Source of the DNA: Caballeronia sordidicola
GTDB taxonomy: Bacteria; Pseudomonadota; Gammaproteobacteria; Burkholderiales; Burkholderiaceae
NCBI RefSeq assembly: GCF_000729995.1
Contig: NZ_JNFG01000020.1
Span: 124,001-188,000, forward strand
Direction of reading: 5' to 3'
DNA length: 64,000 nt
Shown here: positions 53,302-62,316 of the stretch, one piece after another
Position numbering within the stretch: the first letter of the stretch is position 1
Layout: every line of letters starts with the position of its first letter
Notes under the pieces: generated by a model
Told to the model about the DNA's origin: nothing
What the model saw: only the letters and a program-made list of their open reading frames with translations
Databases searched by the model: none
Program-made: the position numbers and the translations under genes

Positions 53302-54636
53302 GTGAATACTGTTCCGCAAGCGATAGATGAAACACCGCTGATCAACCGGCTGGCATTCAGGCTGATGCCGCTGCTTGGCCTGCTCTATCTGATCGCGTAT
53401 ATCGACCGGTCGAACATCAGTTTCGCCAAGCTGCAGATGCTGGGCAGTCTCGGTTTGAGCGAAGTGGCGTACGGGCTTGGCGCGTCGTTGTTTTTCATCG
53501 GCTACCTGATCTTCGAGGTGCCGAGCAATGTGCTGCTGCACAAGTACGGCGCACCGCGCTGGATCGCCCGGATCATGCTGACGTGGGGCATTGTCACCCT
53601 GCTGCTCGCGTTCACGAAAAACGCCACGATGTTCTACGTGCTGCGCTTCCTGCTCGGCGCTTCCGAAGCCGGGCTTTATCCCGGCGTGATCTATTACCTG
53701 ACCTTGTGGTTTCCATCGCGGCACCGGGTGCGGATGCTGGGGTATTTCACGGTGGGCAGTAGCCTTGGCAACATGGTGGGCGCGCCTATTTGCGGCTGGC
53801 TGCTGGACAAGGGTGGACTCTTTGGTCTGCAAGGCTGGCAGCTTGTGTTTATTGTCACAGGCATACCGTCGATTCTTCTGACTGCCGTCGTGCTGTTGTA
53901 TCTGCCGGCGTCCCCGCTGAAAGCGAAGTTCATGTCGGATGCCGAAAAGAAATGGCTCGCCGATACGCTCGATAACGAACGCGCCCTCGCAGCGCAAACG
54001 GAAGCGGGGAAGACGAATTTCCTGAGCGTGTTGACGGAACCGCGCGTGATTGGAATGGCCTTGTATTACATGATGCTGTCCATGTCGGTGTATGGCGTGA
54101 GCTACTGGCTGCCGACGCTCGTCAAGGGGTTCGGTGTCAGCAATACCGTCAACGGCCTGATCAACATCGTGCCGTGGCTGCTCGCGACTATCGTGCTCGC
54201 GTGGCTGCCATCGAAGTTGCGCGCAGCCGACCGCACGATGACCGCAATGCTCTGCGCGTCGATACTCGGTGTGATGTTCTTTCTCGGCAGCGTGTTCCTG
54301 CCGACGAATACGTTGCGCTTCATTGCATTGAGTCTCGGCGCGCCGTGCATGTATTTGCTGCTGCCGTGCTTCTGGACACTGCCGCCCAAGTTCCTGACCG
54401 GCGCACGTGCGGCAGCCGGAATCGCGGCGATCAATTCGCTGGGTAATGTGGGCGGTTTTATCGCGCAGAACCTGGTGCCATGGGTCCGGCAGGTGAGCGG
54501 CAGCACGAAGGCGCCCATGCTGATTCCTGCAGCGTGTCTGTTTACGTTCGGCGTCGTCACGCTGATTCTGATTCGCCGCAATCGTCATGACGGTACGCAA
54601 GAGGCGGGCGCTCGGAGGAGGGTGGAAGCGACGTAG
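53302..54636 (+). CDS. MFS transporter (anion/cation symporter, sugar-acid type)
   Basis: A 444-residue twelve-helix carrier starting with GTG at 53302 behind CAGGAGA. It is a member of the ACS family (GudP/TctA-like phthalate and glucarate carriers): LLYLIAYIDRSNISFAKLQM is the hallmark first helix, and AGLYPGVIYYLTLWFPSRHR is the conserved loop after helix 4. It likely imports the aldonate or aldarate that the dehydratase and the RraA-type enzyme degrade. Confidence 0.92.
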   Translation: MNTVPQAIDETPLINRLAFRLMPLLGLLYLIAYIDRSNISFAKLQMLGSLGLSEVAYGLGASLFFIGYLIFEVPSNVLLHKYGAPRWIARIMLTWGIVTLLLAFTKNATMFYVLRFLLGASEAGLYPGVIYYLTLWFPSRHRVRMLGYFTVGSSLGNMVGAPICGWLLDKGGLFGLQGWQLVFIVTGIPSILLTAVVLLYLPASPLKAKFMSDAEKKWLADTLDNERALAAQTEAGKTNFLSVLTEPRVIGMALYYMMLSMSVYGVSYWLPTLVKGFGVSNTVNGLINIVPWLLATIVLAWLPSKLRAADRTMTAMLCASILGVMFFLGSVFLPTNTLRFIALSLGAPCMYLLLPCFWTLPPKFLTGARAAAGIAAINSLGNVGGFIAQNLVPWVRQVSGSTKAPMLIPAACLFTFGVVTLILIRRNRHDGTQEAGARRRVEAT

Positions 54637-54711
54637 GATCGTTCTTGCGACGACACGCGGCCGGCGTTGTCTACAATACCCGCGTCCAGCCTTCCTGCAA
54701 CCACTCAAACC

Positions 54712-55782
54712 ATGCCGAACGACAAGCCGACCGCTGACCCCATCGACACCCAGGACGAAGCTCCGCCCGTCCCGGTCAAGCGCTCGCGCGGCGGTCCGAA
54801 GGGGCTGCGCATCACCGACGTAGCGGCTGTCGCGGGCGTCTCGCCCATCACGGTATCGCGCGTTTTCAACAATCCGGAATCGGTCGCGCCGGAAACGCTC
54901 GAGCGCGTGCGTCAGGTCGTGCAGAAACTGGGTTATGTGCCAAACCGGCTCGCGGGAGGGTTGTCCTCGTCGAAATCGCGGCTAATCGCGGCGATTGTTC
55001 CGACCATCGCGCACTCGTTGTTCTCCGAGACTATTCAGGTGTTCAGCGAGACCATGTCGAAGGCCGGTTATCAGGTGCTGCTTGCGTTGAGCGGTTACAG
55101 CGATTCAAGCGAAGAAACGTTGCTCGACGCCGTCTTGAGCCGGCGTCCTGAAGGGGTGTTGTTGACGGGCGTGGCGCACACGGATTCGTTGCGCGAAAGG
55201 CTGCGCAATGTCGGCATTCCGATTGTGGAAACGTGGGACATGACGGAGACGCCGATCGATATGCTCGTGGGCTTCTCGCATTACCAAGTGGGCGTGGCGG
55301 TTGCAGAGCGGTTCCTGGCGAGAGGCGTTTCGCATCCTGGCCTGGTATCCGCCAACGATGATCGGGCGATTGCACGTATCAGCGGTTTTCGCGAGCGGCT
55401 GGCGCAGGCAGGGATCCACGATATAGCAGAGGTGATAGTTGCGCCGCCCAGTTCGGTGGCTATCGGCAAGACCGCATTGCCTATGCTTCTTGAGCAGATG
55501 CCCGCGCTCGATGCGGTTTTCTGCGGCTCGGATCTGCTTGCTATCGGCGTGCTCGGCGAGGCAAAACGGCGAGGTATCGACGTGCCGTCGCATCTGGCCA
55601 TCTGCGGTTTCGGCGATCTGGAGTTCGCTTCGGAAACGAGTCCGCAATTGACGACCGTCGGCGTGGACGGCACGCGTATTGGCGTAAGCGCAGCGCGCTG
55701 TTTGTTAGAACGCTTGAAAGGCGTGACGGAAACGAACGTGGTGGATGTCGGGTTTCATATTGTCGAGCGGCAGACGGTTTGA
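54712..55782 (+). CDS. LacI family transcriptional regulator of the sugar-acid operon
   Basis: A 356-residue repressor. The ATG at 54712 is preferred over an upstream TTG at 54667, because a candidate -10 element TACAAT (54672-54677) lies between them. A charged, Pro-rich N-terminal arm (about 1-35) precedes the HTH ITDVAAVAGVSPITVSRVF and the hinge LGYVPNRLAGGLSSSKS. The effector domain is GntR-like. The two TGRTAGCGYTACCA sites before the dehydratase gene are its expected targets. Confidence 0.92.
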   Translation: MPNDKPTADPIDTQDEAPPVPVKRSRGGPKGLRITDVAAVAGVSPITVSRVFNNPESVAPETLERVRQVVQKLGYVPNRLAGGLSSSKSRLIAAIVPTIAHSLFSETIQVFSETMSKAGYQVLLALSGYSDSSEETLLDAVLSRRPEGVLLTGVAHTDSLRERLRNVGIPIVETWDMTETPIDMLVGFSHYQVGVAVAERFLARGVSHPGLVSANDDRAIARISGFRERLAQAGIHDIAEVIVAPPSSVAIGKTALPMLLEQMPALDAVFCGSDLLAIGVLGEAKRRGIDVPSHLAICGFGDLEFASETSPQLTTVGVDGTRIGVSAARCLLERLKGVTETNVVDVGFHIVERQTV

Positions 55783-55798
55783 GTTAGCGCCAACCGCC

Positions 55799-56521
55799 CT
55801 AAGCCCCCACCTTATCCGCCAGATCATTAAAGTCACGCGCGATCACGTCCCAATCTTCTTCTGCCTTCAAATCCGTCGTCTGCCCCGGCCCATGTTCCGT
55901 CGGGCGCGCAACAAACGCCGTCTTGTATCCGCATTGCCTCGCTGCCGCGAGATCGTTGTTATGCGCGGCGACCAAACACATTTGCTCCGGCCGCAGACCC
56001 AGTACATCGGCGGTTCTCAAATACGCTTCGGGCATCGGCTTGTACGCTTGCACGACTTCCGCGCCCAGAATTGCGTCCCACGGAATGCCGGCGCGTTTCG
56101 CCATGTCCAGCATCAGAACGATGTTGCCATTCGATAGCGGCGCAATGATGCGAGTGGCCTTGAGTCGCGTGAGGCCGCTGAGCGAATCGAGCCACGGATC
56201 CAGCCGATGCCATGCCAGATTCAGCTCATCCACTTCCTCGGCCGGAATCCTGGCGGCATCGATTCCATAGTCCGCCAGCACCGTCAGCAAGTTCTCGCGG
56301 TGCAACACGTCGAGCCGGACAAATGCTCTCCGGCCGCTGCGCACTTCCTCCATGGCAGGGCCATACTGGCGACGCCATGCATCTGCGAATTCCGCCGGGT
56401 CGATGCCGTTGATCGGATGCCGCGCCAGAAACAGCGCCGCGTCGCGCGCCACGCCGCTGCGCCAATCCACGACCGTGCCGAATACATCGAATACCAATGC
56501 TTTAACGCCGCTCAATGCCAT
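55799..56521 (-). CDS. Haloacid dehalogenase, type II
   Basis: A 240-residue HAD hydrolase. Motif I FDVFGTVVDWRSGV carries the nucleophile aspartate in the L-2-haloacid dehalogenase form, motif II is IIAPLSNGN, the lysine region is GAEVVQAYKPMPEAYL, and motif IV is CLVAAHNNDLAAARQCGY. This matches L-2-haloacid dehalogenases, although members of the group also act as phosphatases. It is convergent with the LacI gene and divergent from the aldehyde dehydrogenase unit. Confidence 0.9.
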   Translation of the reverse strand: MALSGVKALVFDVFGTVVDWRSGVARDAALFLARHPINGIDPAEFADAWRRQYGPAMEEVRSGRRAFVRLDVLHRENLLTVLADYGIDAARIPAEEVDELNLAWHRLDPWLDSLSGLTRLKATRIIAPLSNGNIVLMLDMAKRAGIPWDAILGAEVVQAYKPMPEAYLRTADVLGLRPEQMCLVAAHNNDLAAARQCGYKTAFVARPTEHGPGQTTDLKAEEDWDVIARDFNDLADKVGA

Positions 56522-56642
56522 CGCGTGTCCCTTCCTCTAGTCCCACCTGCGACGAACGCCACCGCCGTGATTAACGGCCCGAACCCATAGTTTGCACAAC
56601 AAATTCACTGCGCGCCGTACGCGACCATCGCGCCACTGCGCT

Positions 56643-56688
56643 GTTCCGTTTCAACACGAATTCCGGCGCAGGTGTTCCGAAACGGAAC
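56643..56688. promoter_or_regulatory. Probable upstream activator sites for the sigma-54 regulator
   Basis: GTTCCGAAACGGAAC at 56674-56688 is a perfect 15-base dyad (6-bp arms, AAA centre). A related copy GTTCCGTTTCAACA starts 31 bases earlier, at 56643, and the two also pair as 10-bp inverted arms (GTTCCGTTTC with GAAACGGAAC). They lie 65-110 bases upstream of the -24 element, the usual distance for an enhancer-binding protein such as the AcoR-type regulator at 58925. Confidence 0.6.
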
Positions 56689-56752
56689 GCCTGCTGATCC
56701 TCGTGCACAAGCGAGAATCCCGCACAACCTATGCCCATCTGCAAGACGCCCA

Positions 56753-56769
56753 TTGGCACGCATCTCGCA
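56753..56769 (+). promoter_or_regulatory. Sigma-54 (-24/-12) promoter of the aldehyde dehydrogenase gene
   Basis: TTGGCACGCATCTCGCA aligns with the consensus YTGGCACGrNNNTTGCW with two mismatches. The invariant GG (56755-56756) and GC (56767-56768) have exact 10-base spacing. It is about 70 bases before the ATG at 56841, and a GAFTGA-containing activator is encoded downstream. Confidence 0.7.
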
Positions 56770-56840
56770 AGCATGTATTCACCGGTCGCGGCAATCATAG
56801 TCGCGGCGGTCATTCTCACCGACATGCGAGGAGCACGCAC

Positions 56841-58361
56841 ATGAATCACGCCGAGATGCAATTTTTGAACACCGATTTCCCGTATAAAAAGCAGTATGGC
56901 AACTTCATCGGCGGTCAATGGGTCAAGCCGGTAGGTGGTGAGTATTTCGATAATATTTCGCCGATCACGGGCGAAGCGTTCACATCGATTCCGCGCTCGC
57001 GCGAAGCTGATGTCGAACTCGCGCTAGATGCAGCGCACAAAGCCAAGACCGCTTGGGGCAAGACGTCGCCCGCCGAGCGAGCGAACATCCTGAACAAGAT
57101 CGCCGACCGGATGGAAGCGAACCTGACGCGCATCGCGGTGGCGGAAACCATCGATAACGGCAAGCCGCTACGCGAAACCATGGCCGCCGATATCCCGCTC
57201 GCGATCGATCATTTCCGCTATTTCGCGGGTTGCGTACGAGCTCAGGAAGGCTCGATTTCGCAAATCGACGAGGACACGGTCGCGTATCACTTTCACGAGC
57301 CGCTAGGCGTCGTGGGGCAAATTATTCCGTGGAATTTCCCGATCCTGATGGCGGTGTGGAAACTGGCGCCTGCGCTAGCCGCCGGCAATTGCGTCGTGCT
57401 CAAGCCCGCTGAACAAACCCCCGCTTCAATACTCGTGCTGCTCGAATTGATCGAAGACCTGCTGCCCGCCGGCGTGCTGAACGTGGTCAACGGCTTTGGG
57501 CTGGAGGCAGGCAAACCGCTGGCATCGAACAAACGGATTGCCAAGATCGCGTTCACCGGCGAGACGACGACCGGCCGCCTGATCATGCAGTACGCGAGCC
57601 AGAACCTGATTCCGGTGACGCTGGAACTTGGCGGCAAGAGCCCGAACATTTTCTTCGCCGATGTCATGAACGCCGACGACAGCTACTTCGACAAGGCGCT
57701 CGAAGGTTTCGCCATGTTCGCGCTGAACCAGGGTGAGGTCTGCACGTGCCCGTCGCGTGCGTTGGTCGAAGAGAGCATCTATGACCGCTTCATGGAGCGC
57801 GCGCTCAAGCGCGTAGCGGCGATCAGCCAGGGACATCCGCTCGACTCGAAGACGATGATCGGTGCGCAAGCCTCGCAGGAGCAGCTTGAAAAGATCCTGT
57901 CATATATCGATCTCGGCAAGCAGGAAGGCGCTGAATGCCTGATCGGCGGCGAACGCAATGCGCTCGACGGCGAGTTGAAGAATGGCTATTACATTAAGCC
58001 GACCGTCTTCCGCGGTCACAACAAGATGCGTATCTTCCAGGAGGAAATCTTCGGGCCGGTGCTGTCTGTGACGACGTTCAAGAATGAGGCAGAGGCGCTG
58101 GAAATCGCCAATGACACGCTCTATGGCCTCGGTGCTGGCGTGTGGACCCGCGATGGCACACGAGCCTACCGTTTCGGCCGCGACATCCAGGCTGGCCGCG
58201 TGTGGACCAACTGCTATCACGCGTATCCGGCGCATGCGGCGTTCGGTGGTTACAAGCAATCGGGTATCGGCCGGGAAAACCACAAGATGATGCTCGATCA
58301 CTATCAGCAGACGAAAAACCTGTTGGTGAGTTATAGCCAGAAGCCGCTTGGTTTCTTCTGA
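56841..58361 (+). CDS. NAD-dependent aldehyde dehydrogenase (acetaldehyde dehydrogenase type)
   Basis: A 506-residue ALDH. The start at 56841 has GAGGAG upstream. The active-site cysteine is Cys301 (QGEVCTCPS) and the general base Glu262 (LELGGKSPN). The NAD-binding segment is [19 protein letters not shown], and the C-terminus [18 protein letters not shown] is typical of bacterial AldA/AcoD/ExaC enzymes. It would oxidise short aldehydes such as acetaldehyde to acids. It lies between a sigma-54 promoter and a DUF779 gene, the classic partner of this ALDH subgroup. Confidence 0.94.
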   Translation: MNHAEMQFLNTDFPYKKQYGNFIGGQWVKPVGGEYFDNISPITGEAFTSIPRSREADVELALDAAHKAKTAWGKTSPAERANILNKIADRMEANLTRIAVAETIDNGKPLRETMAADIPLAIDHFRYFAGCVRAQEGSISQIDEDTVAYHFHEPLGVVGQIIPWNFPILMAVWKLAPALAAGNCVVLKPAEQTPASILVLLELIEDLLPAGVLNVVNGFGLEAGKPLASNKRIAKIAFTGETTTGRLIMQYASQNLIPVTLELGGKSPNIFFADVMNADDSYFDKALEGFAMFALNQGEVCTCPSRALVEESIYDRFMERALKRVAAISQGHPLDSKTMIGAQASQEQLEKILSYIDLGKQEGAECLIGGERNALDGELKNGYYIKPTVFRGHNKMRIFQEEIFGPVLSVTTFKNEAEALEIANDTLYGLGAGVWTRDGTRAYRFGRDIQAGRVWTNCYHAYPAHAAFGGYKQSGIGRENHKMMLDHYQQTKNLLVSYSQKPLGFF

Positions 58362-58388
58362 TCGATGAGGTTTTTTGATTGAAACGGC

Positions 58389-58406
58389 GGGCCGCTTTTG
58401 CGGCTC
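58389..58406 (+). terminator. Intercistronic hairpin after the aldehyde dehydrogenase gene
   Basis: A 7-bp stem (GGGCCGC with GCGGCTC, one G-T wobble) and TTTT loop lie between the ALDH and DUF779 genes, 30 bases before the next ATG. It probably stabilises mRNA or terminates partially. Confidence 0.45.
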
Positions 58407-58435
58407 GTCATGTTGCGCGTTAAGTGGAAACCCTT

Positions 58436-58828
58436 ATGACCGAACAAGAAGTTTCGCGCGTGGTGGTAACCCCAGCGGCAATCGAGTTGATCGATAAGCT
58501 GAAGGCCGAACATGGGCAGGTGTTGTTCCATCAGTCCGGCGGTTGCTGCGACGGCAGCGCACCCATGTGTTTCCCCGTCGCCGAATTCATGGTCGGTTCA
58601 TCGGACGTCAACCTCGGCGAGATCGCCGGCGTGCCGTTCTACATGAGCGAATCGCAATTCGAGTATTGGCAACACACGCAACTGATCATCGATTGCGTGC
58701 CGGGGAACGGCGGCATGTTTTCGCTGGAGCGCCCCAGCGGGTTGCGTTTTCTCACGCGATCACGTCTTTTCGACGACACCGAATCTGCCTGGCTCGAACG
58801 CCATCCGGTCGAGCACGTCACTGGTTGA
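58436..58828 (+). CDS. DUF779 domain-containing protein
   Basis: A 130-residue protein from the ATG at 58436; a GTG four codons upstream is possible. The conserved cysteines lie in HQSGGCCDGSAPMCFP (Cys37, Cys38, Cys45), suggesting a metal or cofactor site, followed by DVNLGEIAGVPFYM and the C-terminal FSLERPSGLRFLTRSR. The family occurs next to acetaldehyde dehydrogenases and its function is not established. A redox or metallochaperone role is only a guess. Confidence 0.88.
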   Translation: MTEQEVSRVVVTPAAIELIDKLKAEHGQVLFHQSGGCCDGSAPMCFPVAEFMVGSSDVNLGEIAGVPFYMSESQFEYWQHTQLIIDCVPGNGGMFSLERPSGLRFLTRSRLFDDTESAWLERHPVEHVTG

Positions 58829-58924
58829 ACACTGTAGCAGTGGTACATTGTCTCGATCGACCACGCGACGGGCGGAGCTGACGACCGACTCCCTCCGCGA
58901 ATGTTGGCGGAGGAGACATTGCTT

Positions 58925-60907
58925 ATGAACCCGGTTTCTGTCGACCGTTCAAGCGGATCAAGCCGACCTGCGCTGCTGGCCGACGATCACGCCGGCCATG
59001 GGGAGGGGCAGGACATCATTAGTCAATCGCACGAACGTTCCCGCAGCTTCGGCCTGTCGGACACCATGCGCCCCGACTACCGCGTGCTGGGCGTTGCCGA
59101 TCTCGTCCTCAAGCGCGAGCAGAACCGCGCGCTCTGCTCGCATGCGCTGCCCGTCATAGAAACGCTCTACGGGCAGATCGCCAATACGCATAGCATGGTC
59201 GTACTGACCGACTCTGAAGGGCTGATCCTGCATTCGCTCGGCGACGACGATTTCCTCGCTCGTGCCGATCGTGTCGCGTTGCGTCCGGGCGCGCTATGGA
59301 GCGAACAGCACCAGGGCACCAACGCGATAGGCACGGCCATTGCCGCGCGCGACGCCACCATGGTGCTCGGCGACCAGCATTACCTGCGCGCGAACCAGTT
59401 CCTTGCATGCTCCAGCGTGCCGATTCTTGATCCATTCGGAGAATTGCTGGGCGTTCTCGACGTCACCGGAGATTGTCGCGGTCACAGCCGTCACACCATG
59501 GCGCTTGCCAAGATGTCCGCGCAGATGATCGAGAACCATTTGTTCACCAGCGCCTTTCCCGAAGCATTGCGAATCCATTTTCACGGGCGGCCCGAGTTTA
59601 TCGGCACATTGATGGAAGGCATTGCTGCGTTCAGGGCCGATGGGCGCTTTCTCTCGGCAAATCGCAGCGCCCAATTTCAGTTCGGCTTGCCGCTTGCGTC
59701 GTTGCGTGCGCATACCCTGTCGTCGTTGTTTAACGTCTCGTGCGGCGAGTTGTTCGACCGGATGCGCAGTGGCGCGGGAACGCCTGTCGAGCGCACGATC
59801 TCGCTCTGCCTGCACAGCGGCGTTAACGTATTTGCTTGCGCAGATCTGAGGCGTTCGACCGCCGTCGCACTCTCGACGGACACCCGCGATGTCACCGATG
59901 TCGTGGCACGCAAACGCGTGTCCGAACCGCAGCCAAAGCTCTCCGGCCTGCGGTACCTGATGACCGGCGACGCCCAGGTTGCGGCGCTCGTAGAACGAGT
60001 GCGCAAGGTGATCGGTAAAAATATTCCGATCCTGATTGGCGGCGAGACAGGTACCGGCAAAGATGTCCTGGCGAGCGCGGTTCATCGTGACTCGCCGCGT
60101 AGCGACGGGCCGTTCGTTGCGGTGAATTGTGCGTCGATCCCTGACACGCTGATCGAAGCGGAGTTGTTCGGTTATGAAGAGGGCGCGTTCACCGGCGCGT
60201 CCAAACGCGGTGCTTGCGGCAAGATCCTGCAAGCCGACGGCGGCACCTTGTTCCTTGATGAAATCGGCGATATGCCGTTCTCATTGCAAAGCCGTTTGCT
60301 GCGTGTGCTGCAGGAGCGCACGGTGACGCCGCTGGGGAGCACGCGCGCTGTGCCCGTGGATTTCGCGCTGATCTGCGCGACCAATCGCAACCTTCGCGAA
60401 CGCGTCACTGCCGGCGAATTCCGCGAGGATCTGTATTACCGGATCAACGGTCTGCTGGTGACGTTGCCGCCATTGCGCCTGCGTACTGATCTAGCCGTGA
60501 CCGTCGAAAAGATCCTGCGTGCCGAGCGGGCAACCGGTGAGCCCATCAGGGTTTCACCCGAGGTGCTGGCGGCATTCATGCGCCACGCGTGGCCAGGGAA
60601 TTTCCGGCAACTGGCGAACGTGCTGAGGACCGCGTGTGCGATGCTCGACGACGATGAGACATGCATCGACCTGGACCATCTGCCGCAAGATTTCTTCGAT
60701 GACGAACGCGACGCGAAGAACACTCAAGCGGTCATGTCGCCGTCTGCGAAAGACAGCGCGCGCCTGGACGATCTCGCTTTGTCGGCCGTCGCCGCAGCGC
60801 TCGAGACCCACGCCGGCAACATCTCGGCGGCCGCGCGAATGCTGGGCGTATCGCGTAACACGCTCTACCGGAAGATGGCTGCGCTCGACGAAACGAGGCG
60901 TCGATAA
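58925..60907 (+). CDS. Sigma-54-dependent transcriptional activator (AcoR type)
   Basis: A 660-residue enhancer-binding protein; the ATG at 58925 follows GGAGGAGA. An N-terminal GAF sensor (about 70-215) and a PAS-like segment (about 220-330) precede an AAA+ domain with Walker A GETGTGKD, the sigma-54 contact loop GAFTGA (about 420), Walker B GGTLFLDEIGDM, and R-finger region TNRNLRERV. A Fis-type HTH (ISAAARMLGVSRNTLYRKM) ends it. Such proteins respond to acetoin, acetaldehyde, ethanol or similar. It likely drives the aldehyde dehydrogenase promoter at 56753. Confidence 0.94.
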   Translation: MNPVSVDRSSGSSRPALLADDHAGHGEGQDIISQSHERSRSFGLSDTMRPDYRVLGVADLVLKREQNRALCSHALPVIETLYGQIANTHSMVVLTDSEGLILHSLGDDDFLARADRVALRPGALWSEQHQGTNAIGTAIAARDATMVLGDQHYLRANQFLACSSVPILDPFGELLGVLDVTGDCRGHSRHTMALAKMSAQMIENHLFTSAFPEALRIHFHGRPEFIGTLMEGIAAFRADGRFLSANRSAQFQFGLPLASLRAHTLSSLFNVSCGELFDRMRSGAGTPVERTISLCLHSGVNVFACADLRRSTAVALSTDTRDVTDVVARKRVSEPQPKLSGLRYLMTGDAQVAALVERVRKVIGKNIPILIGGETGTGKDVLASAVHRDSPRSDGPFVAVNCASIPDTLIEAELFGYEEGAFTGASKRGACGKILQADGGTLFLDEIGDMPFSLQSRLLRVLQERTVTPLGSTRAVPVDFALICATNRNLRERVTAGEFREDLYYRINGLLVTLPPLRLRTDLAVTVEKILRAERATGEPIRVSPEVLAAFMRHAWPGNFRQLANVLRTACAMLDDDETCIDLDHLPQDFFDDERDAKNTQAVMSPSAKDSARLDDLALSAVAAALETHAGNISAAARMLGVSRNTLYRKMAALDETRRR

Positions 60908-60914
60908 CCTCGCT

Positions 60915-60941
60915 GTTGATTGAGACAAATGTCTCATCAAC
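60915..60941. promoter_or_regulatory. Palindromic activator site between two AcoR-like regulator genes
   Basis: TGAGACA-AA-TGTCTCA (60921-60936) is a perfect 7-bp inverted repeat, and the flanks GTTGA and TCAAC extend the symmetry with one extra base. It starts 8 bases after the first regulator's stop and 126 bases before the second regulator. It lacks a T tract, so a binding site is more likely than a terminator. Confidence 0.6.
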
Positions 60942-61066
60942 TTCGATGGTGCACTGCGGTGTGATCTCCCGGAACACGCATGCTAAAACGTCACCATGCG
61001 TTTAAGTTTTCGGGTTGCAGCGTGTCGTGAATTGCGCGAGCGCACCGAATCTGCCGGAGGCTCTTC

Positions 61067-62218
61067 ATGCCGTATGTTTCGCAGACCAGACACATCGATC
61101 GCGTGCGCAACGTGATAGAAGGCCGCATGAGCAGCCCCGGTGCTGATGCGTCGCGGCTGGCGTCGTCGTATAGGCGCTCTCTGGAGCAATATCACCTTGA
61201 TCCAGGCGCGACTATCGGTCCGCGTATCCTGACCGTTCCCGAATTACGCGATGTCCAGCAGCGCCAGGAAACCGTGCTGCGTGCATCCGGCGAATGCCTG
61301 TCGCGGCTGCATGAAACCGTACGCGAAGCCGACTACTGCGTGATGTTGACCGATGCAGAGGGTGTGACCATCGACTACCGGGTGGATCGCGATCGCCGTC
61401 ATGAATTCAAGCGTGCAGGTTTGTATCCCGGTTCGTGCTGGTCCGAGCGAGAAGAGGGGACATGCGGCGTTGCTTCAGTGCTGCTCGACGCCGAGGCGAT
61501 CACCGTCCACAAGACCGACCATTTCCGCGCGGCGTTCACTACGCTGACGTGTAGCGCATCGCCTATCTTCGGCGTGCAAGGCGAGTTGATCGGCGTGCTG
61601 GATGCGTCCGCCGTGCGCTCACCCGAAGAGCGCGAGAGCCAGCGGCTGGTTAACCATATAGTGCGGCAAAGCGCGTTGCTGATCGAGGACGGTTTCTTTC
61701 TCAACGCTACCACGCATTGCTGGGTCTTGCTCGCGCATCGCAGCCGCCATTACGTTGAGGCGCAGCCGGAAATACTCATCGCCTTCGATGCACGCGGTTA
61801 CGCGATCGCAGCTAATCGGCGCGCGAAAGAATGTGTTCCGGGATTGAACCAGTTGCCGTGCCACGTCTCCGAACTCTTCGATATCCGCGCCGAGCGCCTG
61901 CTCGATGCACGCCCTGGCCGCGATCTCATCTCGTTCAGGTTAGTGGGCTCAGGTTCACCGCTGCATGCGCGTGTCAGGCCGCCTGTCGTGCGCGCTTCCC
62001 GAAGCCCGGCGCCGACACCGACATCGCGCGAAGCCGCTAACCCTGTCACGCAACCCGCGTTGTCTGAAAGCGAAGCACTGGAGCGCACTCGCATACTTGC
62101 TGCGTTGACGGATGCGAAATGGCGGCCCGCCATGGCGGCGCAGGAACTGGGCGTATCGCGGGCAACGTTGTACCGGCGCATAGCGAAGTTTGGAATAGTG
62201 GCGCCGCACAGGCGCTAG
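61067..62218 (+). CDS. AcoR-like GAF/Fis regulator lacking the AAA+ domain
   Basis: A 383-residue protein that looks like the N-terminal sensor and C-terminal DNA-binding ends of an AcoR regulator without the centre. The N-terminus (SSYRRSLEQYHLDPG, RVLTV-like RILTVPELRD) and GAF domain with WSEREEGTCGVASVLLD (about 125-145) match AcoR-class activators. A Fis HTH is at the C-terminus (AAQELGVSRATLYRRIAKFG). No Walker A, GAFTGA or R-finger is found, so it cannot activate sigma-54 promoters itself. It may repress or modulate, or work with sigma-70. It lies directly upstream of the monooxygenase gene. Confidence 0.88.
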   Translation: MPYVSQTRHIDRVRNVIEGRMSSPGADASRLASSYRRSLEQYHLDPGATIGPRILTVPELRDVQQRQETVLRASGECLSRLHETVREADYCVMLTDAEGVTIDYRVDRDRRHEFKRAGLYPGSCWSEREEGTCGVASVLLDAEAITVHKTDHFRAAFTTLTCSASPIFGVQGELIGVLDASAVRSPEERESQRLVNHIVRQSALLIEDGFFLNATTHCWVLLAHRSRHYVEAQPEILIAFDARGYAIAANRRAKECVPGLNQLPCHVSELFDIRAERLLDARPGRDLISFRLVGSGSPLHARVRPPVVRASRSPAPTPTSREAANPVTQPALSESEALERTRILAALTDAKWRPAMAAQELGVSRATLYRRIAKFGIVAPHRR

Positions 62219-62241
62219 CACTAAATAAGCGTTTTCATTTT

Positions 62242-62266
62242 AGCGGGCAAAGAACCCGTCTTTTTT
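62242..62266 (+). terminator. Rho-independent terminator after the AAA-less regulator gene
   Basis: A short stem (CGGG with CCCG, extended by a G-T pair) is followed by six T at 62261-62266, about 25 bases after the stop codon. Confidence 0.5.
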
Positions 62267-62316
62267 AATCGGTACCAATCGATACTTAGTGATCCGTATC
62301 TCATGGAGGAGCGACC

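Noticed and set aside
53248-54708. A 486-codon open frame on the minus strand across the MFS gene
   Set aside because: It is the antisense shadow of a clear twelve-helix transporter. Its product is Gln/Arg/His-rich low-complexity sequence with no motif.
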